Positions 1 to 5,222 of a stretch of DNA of 8,091 nucleotides are shown piece after piece. The stretch covers positions 1 to 8,091 of the forward strand of contig JAITQL010000106.1 in the NCBI GenBank assembly GCA_031288935.1, written 5' to 3'. The position numbers and the translations under genes were made by a program. The stretch comes from Tannerella sp. GTDB taxonomy: Bacteria; Bacteroidota; Bacteroidia; Bacteroidales; Tannerellaceae. Every line of letters begins with the position of its first letter. The stretch's first letter is position 1. The notes below the pieces were generated by a model that was not told where the DNA came from, ran no database searches, and saw only the letters and a list, made by a program, of their open reading frames with translations.

Positions 1-1
1 G

Positions 2-148
2 ACATTATCGAACCTTTCCATCTTAAAGACAGGCAAGGCGAAAGCGATCCGTTTTAGCACACTGGAAGCCATTTGTAAAGCATTGGACTGCCAGCCATGC
101 GACATTTTGGAATATGTAAATGACGAAAAAGGGACAACGAACCGCTAA
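2..148 (+). CDS. Partial Cro/C1-type helix-turn-helix regulator, C-terminal 48 residues
   Basis: The reading frame enters from the left edge and ends at TAA 146-148. The visible part includes TLSNLSILKTGKAKAIRFS followed by TLEAICKALDCQPCDILEY. This is the second half of a small XRE-family helix-turn-helix protein of the YozG-like type, in which the recognition helix is followed by 'STLEAICKALDCQPxDILEY'. Family members are usually about 70 residues, so roughly the first third is missing. They bind operator DNA as dimers and usually act as repressors. It lies 68 bp upstream of two antitoxin-toxin pairs on the same strand, but the pairs have their own promoter (166-196), so it may be a neighbour rather than part of the module. 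Family assignment is firm; a regulatory link to the pairs is inference. Confidence 0.85.
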   Translation, partial: TLSNLSILKTGKAKAIRFSTLEAICKALDCQPCDILEYVNDEKGTTNR

Positions 149-165
149 CACGGATGTTTCATGTG

Positions 166-196
166 ATTGCTATTTATAAAGGATGTATTAACTTTG
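166..196 (+). promoter_or_regulatory. Bacteroidota-type promoter for the first antitoxin-toxin pair
   Basis: TTG at 167-169 (ATTG 166-169), a 19-nt spacer, then TAACTTTG at 189-196. This matches the Bacteroides primary-sigma consensus (TTTG about 19-21 nt before TAnnTTTG). Transcription would start near 202-206, a few bases before ATG 214/217. That excludes the longer reading frame starting at ATG 154. Confidence 0.65.
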
Positions 197-216
197 TGCC
201 AATAAAATATATAATG

Positions 217-588
217 ATGGTAACAGTAGATATTGACGAAACGACAACAGTGGGGCAGCGTATCCTCCGGGAACTGTCCGAGAATCCCACGGCAGAGCAA
301 GTGAAAGATTTTGAAATCCCGCTGGATGAGAACGGCGTTCCCATCGGGTATACAGTGGACGAAGTCTTTGCTGAAATAGATCATAATTTGTCTGAACATT
401 ACGGTGTTGATTTTGCTAAAGTGTCTCTATTAATAAATTCCGGAGAATTGGATGAGGATGAACTGACAGACGAAATGTTGCTTAGTCCGGAATTTAAATA
501 TGAACCGTATCCCGGATTCAAACCGAAGCCACTTCCTGCGGATTTTAAACCTGACCCTGACATAGCTGCCGCGTTGTTTTCCGAATGA
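217..588 (+). CDS. Putative antitoxin of first type II toxin-antitoxin pair (long form)
   Basis: A 123-residue acidic protein that overlaps the following RelE/ParE-like toxin by ATGA. I chose ATG 217 because the protein then begins MVTVDIDETTT, matching MITVDIDKTT of the second antitoxin at 935, and because the promoter lies at 166-196; ATG 214 is equally possible. Residues 1-70 align with the whole second antitoxin: the MxTVDID start, the DENGxPIGxT segment and an LSEHYGVD segment that is identical. About 55 further residues are absent from the second copy: an acidic stretch (SGELDEDELTDEM) and a proline- and lysine-rich tail ending ALFSE. I recognise no named DNA-binding domain. The antitoxin role rests on operon position, size and acidity. 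Such proteins usually neutralise the toxin with the C-terminal part and repress their own promoter, but neither is shown here. Confidence 0.6.
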   Translation: MVTVDIDETTTVGQRILRELSENPTAEQVKDFEIPLDENGVPIGYTVDEVFAEIDHNLSEHYGVDFAKVSLLINSGELDEDELTDEMLLSPEFKYEPYPGFKPKPLPADFKPDPDIAAALFSE

Positions 589-893
589 TGAAAAAATATA
601 CCATTATCATTACGAAAAAGGCGAAGGCGGATATGCAAGCTTTTTATGACTGTATTTTTTATGAATACAAGCAACCTTTGACCGCTCTTCGTAATCGAAT
701 CGAACTTCGTAAAACCCTTCAGAAACTCGCTGTTTATGCCGGTTCCATATCTATTAGCCAAAGTAATTACATCCAGTCTTTGTACGGGCCGGATGCCCGG
801 CGTGTCAACTACAAGAAAATGGCTATTATTTACGTAATCCGCAACGGTTATGTTTTTATTAAGCGGATTATTGCCAGTGCGCTTATTCATTAA
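585..893 (+). CDS. RelE/ParE-family toxin of first pair
   Basis: A 102-residue basic protein starting MMKKYTIIITKKAKADM. It has the RelE/ParE layout: an N-terminal beta strand, two helices rich in K/E/L (about residues 12-50), then beta strands. The C-terminal block ARRVNYKKMAIIYVIRNGYV followed by FIKRIIAS matches the usual ParE/RelE ending, in which a basic strand is followed by a hydrophobic hairpin. It overlaps the antitoxin stop by ATGA (585-588), which suggests translational coupling; an alternative ATG lies at 588. It is homologous to the toxin at 1120: both end with KKMAII, a hydrophobic hairpin, RIIA and a final LIH. The target cannot be read from sequence: ParE-type members poison gyrase and RelE-type members cleave ribosome-bound mRNA. 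I do not see a clear RelE catalytic set, so ParE-like is slightly favoured. Confidence 0.75.
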   Translation: MMKKYTIIITKKAKADMQAFYDCIFYEYKQPLTALRNRIELRKTLQKLAVYAGSISISQSNYIQSLYGPDARRVNYKKMAIIYVIRNGYVFIKRIIASALIH

Positions 894-934
894 GTATTCA
901 TTCATATTTTCATTTTTGAAATCAGTTTATAATT

Positions 935-1123
935 ATGATAACAGTAGATATTGACAAAACAACGGCATTGGAAAACAGCGATTCCAATGTAGCACAAGTG
1001 AAAATCGCTAAAATTCCTCGTGACGAAAACGGAAACCCCATCGGACATACGTGGGAAGAGACCCGTGAAATGATGTATGATATATTGTCTGAACATTACG
1101 GTGTTGATTTGCGTACCTTATGA
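935..1123 (+). CDS. Putative antitoxin of second pair (short form)
   Basis: A 62-residue acidic protein starting MITVDIDKTTALEN and ending LSEHYGVDLRTL. It aligns with the N-terminal half of the antitoxin at 217-588. The DNA for start and end is nearly identical in the two copies, for example taacagtagatattgac after the start codon and tctgaacattacggtgttga near residue 54. It stops where the first copy continues into its acidic/proline-rich tail, so it is either the basic form of the family or a truncated copy. It overlaps the next toxin gene by ATGA (1120-1123). A weak CATTTTTG element (911-918) lies 17 nt upstream without a good -33 partner, so transcription may come mainly from the promoter at 166-196. 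Confidence 0.55.
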   Translation: MITVDIDKTTALENSDSNVAQVKIAKIPRDENGNPIGHTWEETREMMYDILSEHYGVDLRTL

Positions 1124-1419
1124 AGAAACTTATTATTGCGATCTCGGAAGAGGCCTTTGATGATGCAGCCAAACTTGCCCATTATATTAAAGACGAATTG
1201 AAATCGCCCTTTACAGCCGATCGTTACATGAAAGAAATAGATGATGCTATTCAAAAACTTTCTTTCCATGCAGACTCTGTTGGCGCTAATGAGTACGTTC
1301 AATCCATGTTCGGAATCAATGTTCGCCATATAATTGTTAAGAAAATGGCAATAATCTTCTTTATTGAAAGGGGCGTTGTCTATATTCAGCGTATTATTGC
1401 CGGCACGCTTATTCATTAA
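1120..1419 (+). CDS. RelE/ParE-family toxin of second pair
   Basis: A 99-residue protein starting MKKLIIAISEEAFDDAAKLA. The layout is RelE/ParE-like: a beta strand, a helical hairpin (about residues 10-50), then a sheet with VRHIIVKKMAIIFFIERGVV and a final YIQRIIAGTLIH. It is clearly related to the toxin at 585-893 but diverged, especially in the helices. That suggests an old duplication with separate cognate antitoxins rather than a recent copy. Translation is probably coupled to the antitoxin through the ATGA overlap. It ends 41 bp before the point where homology to the module start breaks off. Family is well supported; target is unknown. Confidence 0.75.
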   Translation: MKKLIIAISEEAFDDAAKLAHYIKDELKSPFTADRYMKEIDDAIQKLSFHADSVGANEYVQSMFGINVRHIIVKKMAIIFFIERGVVYIQRIIAGTLIH

Positions 1420-1463
1420 GTACCCTCTCATATCTCCATTTTTAAAACCGGTTTATAATTACG
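1420..1463 (+). repeat. Third-copy remnant of the toxin-antitoxin intermodule spacer
   Basis: The 41 bp after the second toxin stop (1420-1460) match the 41 bp after the first toxin stop (894-934) at 32 of 41 positions, and both end in gtttataatt. In the first spacer the next three bases are ATG (935-937), the start of the second antitoxin. In the second they are ACG (1461-1463), and similarity ends there. This marks the boundary of a tandem duplication whose third unit is missing or was never completed. Confidence 0.8.
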
Positions 1464-1613
1464 TCCCGGCATCGGGTAATTCAGCACTACGTCATAATAT
1501 TGATTCAGCACATTATTTATTTCTACCGGGAGTTTGACAATGGGTTTAAACCCCTTGCCGTTACCAGCAGTATTTTCCCGTTTCAACGAAGAAAAAAGGC
1601 AAGGATGCGAAAG
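1428..1613 (-). pseudogene. Possible decayed minus-strand coding fragment
   Basis: An open minus-strand frame of 61 codons without a good start ends at TGA 1428-1430. It reads GKGFKPIVKLPVEINNVLNQ then YYDVVLNYPMPGR, which looks protein-like. Its last ten codons lie in the duplicated toxin-antitoxin spacer (compare NYKLISKMKI from the first spacer with NYKPVLKMEI here), so any original gene would have been cut by that duplication. No family is recognised, and other frames are open in the same stretch, so chance is quite possible. Confidence 0.18.
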
Positions 1614-1621
1614 TCAGTTCG

Positions 1622-1771
1622 ATGAATTACGTCCTTGGTAACGATAACGACATGAGCTGCAATTTGAAATTTCGTTATACTAACGAAGCCGTCGATTCTC
1701 ACGAATCAACGGCCTCTAACCAAAACCTTACCTCCGTAAAAATCATTTTGCCGGAGAACAAGTTTTCCTGA
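1622..1771 (+). CDS. Possible small ORF or gene remnant, 49 residues
   Basis: From ATG 1622 the frame gives MNYVLGNDNDMSCNLKFRYT, then mostly polar residues ending VKIILPENKFS, with a stop at 1769-1771. The same frame is open back to about 1550. The alternation of hydrophobic and polar residues resembles a beta-rich domain end, but there is no recognisable family, promoter or ribosome-binding site. It may be the 3' end of a decayed gene. The inverted repeat at 1688-1713 lies inside it. Confidence 0.2.
   Translation: MNYVLGNDNDMSCNLKFRYTNEAVDSHESTASNQNLTSVKIILPENKFS
1688..1713. repeat. Inverted repeat, 11-bp arms, 4-nt loop
   Basis: gccgtcgattc (1688-1698) and gaatcaacggc (1703-1713) are inverted copies with one mismatch around the loop TCAC. 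No T-run follows on either strand, so it is not a standard intrinsic terminator. Confidence 0.5.
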
Positions 1772-1832
1772 ACCGACGTGTCCCGATCAATAATTGAATT
1801 TATTATTGAAATGGAACCGGATACCGTTTGTT

Positions 1833-1860
1833 GCAGGCGCATTTTATAAAATGCGTCTGC
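1833..1860. repeat. Near-perfect 13-bp palindrome in the gene-free stretch
   Basis: gcaggcgcatttt (1833-1845) pairs with aaaatgcgtctgc (1848-1860), with one G-T wobble. In RNA the A/T centre would open into a small loop on a strong GC-rich base. An A-run and later a T-run (about 1873-1877) follow at a distance, so it is at best a weak terminator. A protein-binding palindrome is the alternative. Confidence 0.5.
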
Positions 1861-2062
1861 AAGGAAAAAACCGTTTTTAATGCCGTTTTGTTCTTAGGGT
1901 GATCGAATTTTCATGGCGTCGACTTTTTAAAATATACCAACCGGATAATGCCGGAAGAGGGCTGACACTTGTTTGAGGCGCTATGAAAAACCATACGTCC
2001 CCTTTCTTTTTGTCAACCTGTGGCAGGACATGACATATAGCAGTAAACATGGAAAAATGACG

Positions 2063-2070
2063 TACATTTG
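2063..2070 (+). promoter_or_regulatory. Possible -7 element for the LOG operon
   Basis: TACATTTG fits TAnnTTTG exactly, about 114 nt before the LOG start. No good TTG lies 19-21 nt upstream, so the call rests on one half-site. Transcription from here would leave a leader of roughly 105 nt. Confidence 0.3.
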
Positions 2071-2183
2071 CAAAATTCACGGCAAGTGGAAGAACAGAAG
2101 ATGTATGTACTGTTGCTTGCCTGCGAGTCCTGTTTCAAGGAAGGTGATTCAGGATTCAATTCATTATTCTCAATCTATTTGGT

Positions 2184-2744
2184 ATGACAGAAACTGTTTC
2201 ATCCGTTTGCATCTATTGCGCATCGAGCGAACGGATCCGTCCGGTTTACAGGGAGGCGGCGGAAAAACTGGGTCGCCTGCTGGGCAAGGCGGGCGCGGGA
2301 ATCATTAACGGCGCGGGTTCGGAGGGACTGATGCGTGCGGTGTCGGATGCGGCGCTGGAGGCGGGGGGACGGGTGACGGGCGTCATCCCGCGATTCATGG
2401 TGCACAGCGGATGGTGTCATCCGGGACTGACGGAGCTGATCGTAGTCGAGACCATGCACGAACGCAAACAGCGCATGGCGGAGCTGTCGGATGCCGCCAT
2501 TGCCCTGCCCGGCGGATTCGGTACGCTGGAGGAACTGCTGGAAATCATCACCTGGCAGCAGCTGGGACTGTACCGGCATCCGGTCGTGATCCTGAATACG
2601 AACGGGTACTACGATCCGCTGCTGAGGATGTTTCAACAGGCGGCGGACGAAGGGTTCATCCCCTCCGGCGGCGCTTCGTCGCGCTCCGTTGCCCGGACGC
2701 CGGAAGAGGCGATGGAGATGATTTTGCCGGCGTTACTGAAATAA
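2184..2744 (+). CDS. LOG-family (TIGR00730) Rossmann-fold protein, cytokinin-riboside-monophosphate hydrolase type
   Basis: A 186-residue cytosolic protein, the usual length for the LOG family. Enzymes of this family hydrolyse nucleoside 5'-monophosphates such as cytokinin-riboside monophosphate or AMP to free base and ribose 5-phosphate. The N-terminal strand SVCIYCASSE (6-15) opens the Rossmann fold. The signature PGGFGTLEE is at 109-117, and the partner segment MHERKQRM at 91-98 carries the family's conserved E/R residues. The glycine-rich INGAGSEGLM (41-50) stands where many members have YGGGxxGLMG, a small departure. ATG 2184 gives the expected N-terminus; there is no clear ribosome-binding site, as usual in Bacteroidota. 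It is followed after 37 bp by the radical SAM gene and is probably co-transcribed. Bacterial members often have housekeeping or unknown roles, so a cytokinin role should not be assumed. Confidence 0.9.
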   Translation: MTETVSSVCIYCASSERIRPVYREAAEKLGRLLGKAGAGIINGAGSEGLMRAVSDAALEAGGRVTGVIPRFMVHSGWCHPGLTELIVVETMHERKQRMAELSDAAIALPGGFGTLEELLEIITWQQLGLYRHPVVILNTNGYYDPLLRMFQQAADEGFIPSGGASSRSVARTPEEAMEMILPALLK

Positions 2745-2763
2745 ACCGCGACGCTGATACGTT

Positions 2764-2791
2764 GTGTATGAAAATAAGTGTATGAAAATAA
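2764..2791 (+). repeat. Perfect 14-bp tandem duplication over the radical SAM start codon
   Basis: The unit gtgtatgaaaataa occurs at 2764-2777 and again at 2778-2791 without mismatch. Each copy contains an ATG. The first (2768) opens the five-codon frame MKISV, whose TGA (2783-2785) overlaps the second ATG (2782-2784) as ATGA. The second is the likely radical SAM start. Confidence 0.95.
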
Positions 2792-4242
2792 CATGTATCA
2801 TCCCTCCCGCGGGGAAAAAGGAACGGCCGGCCGAACGGACTGCCGGCTGCACGACGGTGGTCTATCCCATGATCAATATCTATGAACTGACCGTGGCCGC
2901 GGTGCTGGAAAGGGAAGGGCACAGGGTATGCTGCGAAGATTTCGTTTCCGGCAAACGCTCGCTCAAACAGTTCACGCAGTTTCTCGAAAACGACACGTCG
3001 GAGGTTTATCTCTTCTGGTCGGTCAACCTGTCCATCGGCGTCGACACGGCGGCTTCGCAGCAGATCCTCCGGCTCCGGCCGGAGGCCTTCATCCTGTACA
3101 TGGGGCCGGCGCCTACGTTCCATGCGCGGAACTTTTTGCAGCAGGAGCGCCAGATCGTCGTGCGCGGCGAACCGGAGATGACCGTCCGGGAATGTTGCCG
3201 GCTCATCGGGGAGCGCAAGCCCTGGCAGGAGATACGGGGCATCTCCTTTCTGAACGGCGAAGGGAAGGTGCAGAACAATCCGGCGCGCCTCCTGATGAAG
3301 AACCTGGACTTGCTGCCCTTTCCGGCCAGGCATCTGGTGGACAGGCGCCGTTTCAGCAATCCGAAGCTGAAGCGCTCGCCCTACACGGCGATGGTTACTT
3401 CGCGAAACTGTCCGTTTCAGTGCATCTACTGCGTCCCGAGTTCGCTGACCTTTGCCCGCGAACTGGAACACCGTGCCGAAGCGGGCCGGAAGCCCTTTGT
3501 CTCCATGCGGTCGCCGGAGAACGTGATCGAGGAAATCGACCTCCTGGCGGCGCAGGGATACCGGGCGATCGGTTTCATGGACGACAACTTTATCACGACC
3601 GAGAAACGGCTGCAGCCGATTGCCGATGCCCTGCAAAGGCACGGCATCGCCTGGGGATGTCAGGCCAGAGCGGATGCCATTACCGAAGGCACCGCCCGCA
3701 TCCTGGGCGAGAGCGGATGCGGGTACGTAGACCTGGGCGTGGAATCGTTCAACAACGAAATATTGACCTACATCGGGAAGCATCTCACGCGGGGGCAGAT
3801 TCTGAGGGCCATCGAACTGCTGAACCGCCACAGGGTGCCCGTCAAGCTGAACATACTGATCGGCACAAGCCCCCTGGAGACGAAGGAGACGATCCGCGAA
3901 ACCCTGCGCACGGCCATCCGCCTGAAAGTCGACCAGGTGATGATCAACATCGTGTCGCCTTTTCCGGGCACGGCGTTTTACGGCCTGGCCAAGGCAAACG
4001 GGTGGATTGAAGGCGGCGAGTACGTGCCGACCGACGTGCAGCACCATTCCATCCTTTCCTATCCGAACCTGAGCAGCCGCGAGATGGAAAACCTGCTGTT
4101 TCGCTACAACATCCGCTTCTTTCTGCGTCCCCGTTTCATCTGGTCGCAGATGCGACGCTTCTCTTCCTTTTCGGAATTTTGGCGGGCGTGCAAGGCGCTG
4201 AAAAATAAACTGGGACGGATCAAACAGCAGGCACGCGCATGA
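2782..4242 (+). CDS. BchE-like radical SAM protein with B12-binding-like N-terminal domain
   Basis: A 486-residue protein from ATG 2782; an in-frame GTG at 2764 would add six residues but falls in the first copy of a 14-bp duplication. Residues 1-140 resemble the B12-binding fold of BchE-type enzymes: PMINIYELTVAAVLEREGHR (29-48), a GPAPT stretch (109-113) and VVRGEPE (126-132). I see no DxHxxG cobalamin ligand motif, so base-off B12 binding is doubtful. The radical SAM core has CPFQCIYC, with cysteines 210, 214 and 217 for the 4Fe-4S cluster, followed by GFMDDNF (264-270) and VDLGVES (316-322). The C-terminus is basic and aromatic (about 440-486), perhaps membrane-associating. The stop overlaps the glycosyltransferase start by ATGA. 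Relatives methylate or rearrange lipids, tetrapyrroles and natural products. The substrate is unknown; the glycosyltransferase partner suggests a surface glycan or lipid. Confidence 0.88.
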   Translation: MKITCIIPPAGKKERPAERTAGCTTVVYPMINIYELTVAAVLEREGHRVCCEDFVSGKRSLKQFTQFLENDTSEVYLFWSVNLSIGVDTAASQQILRLRPEAFILYMGPAPTFHARNFLQQERQIVVRGEPEMTVRECCRLIGERKPWQEIRGISFLNGEGKVQNNPARLLMKNLDLLPFPARHLVDRRRFSNPKLKRSPYTAMVTSRNCPFQCIYCVPSSLTFARELEHRAEAGRKPFVSMRSPENVIEEIDLLAAQGYRAIGFMDDNFITTEKRLQPIADALQRHGIAWGCQARADAITEGTARILGESGCGYVDLGVESFNNEILTYIGKHLTRGQILRAIELLNRHRVPVKLNILIGTSPLETKETIRETLRTAIRLKVDQVMINIVSPFPGTAFYGLAKANGWIEGGEYVPTDVQHHSILSYPNLSSREMENLLFRYNIRFFLRPRFIWSQMRRFSSFSEFWRACKALKNKLGRIKQQARA

Positions 4243-5129
4243 GACTTTCGGTGATTCTTATCGGATACAATTCCTGGCATTATCTGGAACGCTGCCTGGC
4301 TTCGCTGCGTTTTCTGCTCGACAATCCGCTGGTGGAAGTCATCTATGTCGACAATGCGTCTACCGATGATTCGGCAACCGAAACAAGACGCCTCTATCCG
4401 CAGGTGAAGGTGATCGAAAACCGGAAGAACGCCGGCATTGCCATCGCCCGCAACCAGGGTCTCCGCATAGCGACGGGCGAATACCTCTGGCTGCTGGACA
4501 GCGATACGGAAGTCTCCGCGACGTCGCTTGCCGCCATGCTCGCCTTTATGGACGCAAACCCGGAAGCCGGCCTTTGCGGTTGCCGGATGTATGGACAGGA
4601 CGGAAGCGTACAGGAGAGTTGCCGTCCGTTTCCGACCGTCGGCGGCAAACTGCGCGCCGCGGGTCGGATTCTTGTTGCCAAATGGAAGGGAACGGCTGTC
4701 CGCAGCGAGCCGGGGGGATACGACCTGAACGCCAGCCGGCCTTTCGAGGTGGACTACGTCATCGGCGCCTGCCAGCTGATTCGCAGGATCGCGAAGGAAA
4801 TTGCCGGTCTGCTGGACGAACATATCTTCTACGGGCCGGAAGACGCCGACTTCTGTCTTCGCGTGAAACAGTCCGGATACAGGGTCTACTATCTTCCGCA
4901 CATCTCGATCTATCACGCCTACCAGCGCGCCTCCTCGCACCGCATCTTTTCAAAAATTACCTTCCTCCACCTCCAGGGACTGATCTACTACTTCTGGAAA
5001 CGCCGGGTTCTCGCGGATGCGAGATTCAAAGATTCAAAGATTCAAAGATTCCGTTTCACGCAGATGAAAGTGATTTCAACACGGATGAAAGGGGGGGCAA
5101 CACGGATTCCGCAGATTAAAAGTCGTTGA
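4239..5129 (+). CDS. Family 2 glycosyltransferase (WbbL/rhamnosyltransferase-like) with repeat-encoded tail
   Basis: A 296-residue GT2 enzyme with a GT-A fold that transfers a sugar from a nucleotide donor at the cytoplasmic membrane face. Visible are LSVILIGYNS (3-12), VDNASTDDS (37-45) for nucleotide binding, NAGIAIARNQG (64-74), the metal-binding DSD (87-89) in LWLLDSDTEV, and FYGPEDADFCLR (197-208), the usual acceptor-side ED motif of WbbL-like enzymes. The family core appears to end near residue 261 (FWKRRVLADA). The remaining 35 residues are encoded by the 5023-5129 repeats (three gattcaaa units, then inverted-repeat DNA) and are probably an add-on. The start overlaps the radical SAM stop by ATGA, indicating coupled translation. 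It is convergent with the TPR gene. The sugar and acceptor are not predictable. Confidence 0.88.
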   Translation: MRLSVILIGYNSWHYLERCLASLRFLLDNPLVEVIYVDNASTDDSATETRRLYPQVKVIENRKNAGIAIARNQGLRIATGEYLWLLDSDTEVSATSLAAMLAFMDANPEAGLCGCRMYGQDGSVQESCRPFPTVGGKLRAAGRILVAKWKGTAVRSEPGGYDLNASRPFEVDYVIGACQLIRRIAKEIAGLLDEHIFYGPEDADFCLRVKQSGYRVYYLPHISIYHAYQRASSHRIFSKITFLHLQGLIYYFWKRRVLADARFKDSKIQRFRFTQMKVISTRMKGGATRIPQIKSR

Positions 5130-5216
5130 AATCTGCGGAATCCATGCAAATCCGCATGAAACGGAATCTTGAATCTTTGAATCTTTGAATTTTTGAATTT
5201 TTGAATCTTTGAATCT
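5023..5216. repeat. Nested inverted repeat with octamer tandem repeats between convergent genes
   Basis: The left arm is three copies of gattcaaa (5023-5046) followed by gattccgtttca (5047-5058). The right arm is tgaaacggaatc (5157-5168) followed by six tttgaatc-type units (5169-5215), the first lacking one T and two ending in T. The arms match inversely over about 36 bp with that single indel. Inside are two acacggat repeats and a second inverted repeat at 5104-5143. The left half is translated as the glycosyltransferase tail. Confidence 0.9.
5104..5143. terminator. Probable bidirectional transcription terminator hairpin
   Basis: ggattccgcagatt (5104-5117) and aatctgcggaatcc (5130-5143) form a perfect 14-bp stem around a 12-nt loop. 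It overlaps the glycosyltransferase stop codon and lies between convergent genes. T-rich octamers follow on the plus strand rather than a clean U-run, so termination is inferred from position and stem strength. Confidence 0.5.
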
Positions 5217-5222
5217 TTCGGA

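Larger units (their letters stand above)
1464..2183. other. Gene-free stretch between toxin-antitoxin pairs and LOG operon
   Basis: About 720 bp without a convincing intact gene. It holds the low-confidence coding remnants at 1428-1613 and 1622-1771, two hairpins (1688-1713, 1833-1860) and a possible promoter near 2063. The open frames at 1877-2080 (minus) and 1973-2308 (plus) have no family resemblance, and the second runs into the LOG gene in another frame. The stretch marks the change from AT-rich accessory DNA to the GC-richer operon. Confidence 0.6.

Noticed and set aside
154..216. Longer antitoxin start at ATG 154
   Set aside because: The extra 20-21 residues overlap a good promoter and are absent from the second antitoxin.
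1973..2308. 111-codon plus-strand open frame upstream of LOG
   Set aside because: It overlaps the LOG start in another frame, is rich in Cys/Arg/Gly late in the frame, and matches no family I know.
2656..4047. 463-codon minus-strand open frame
   Set aside because: It is antisense to the radical SAM gene, whose CxxxCxxC and family motifs are clear; the composition is that of a GC-rich shadow frame.
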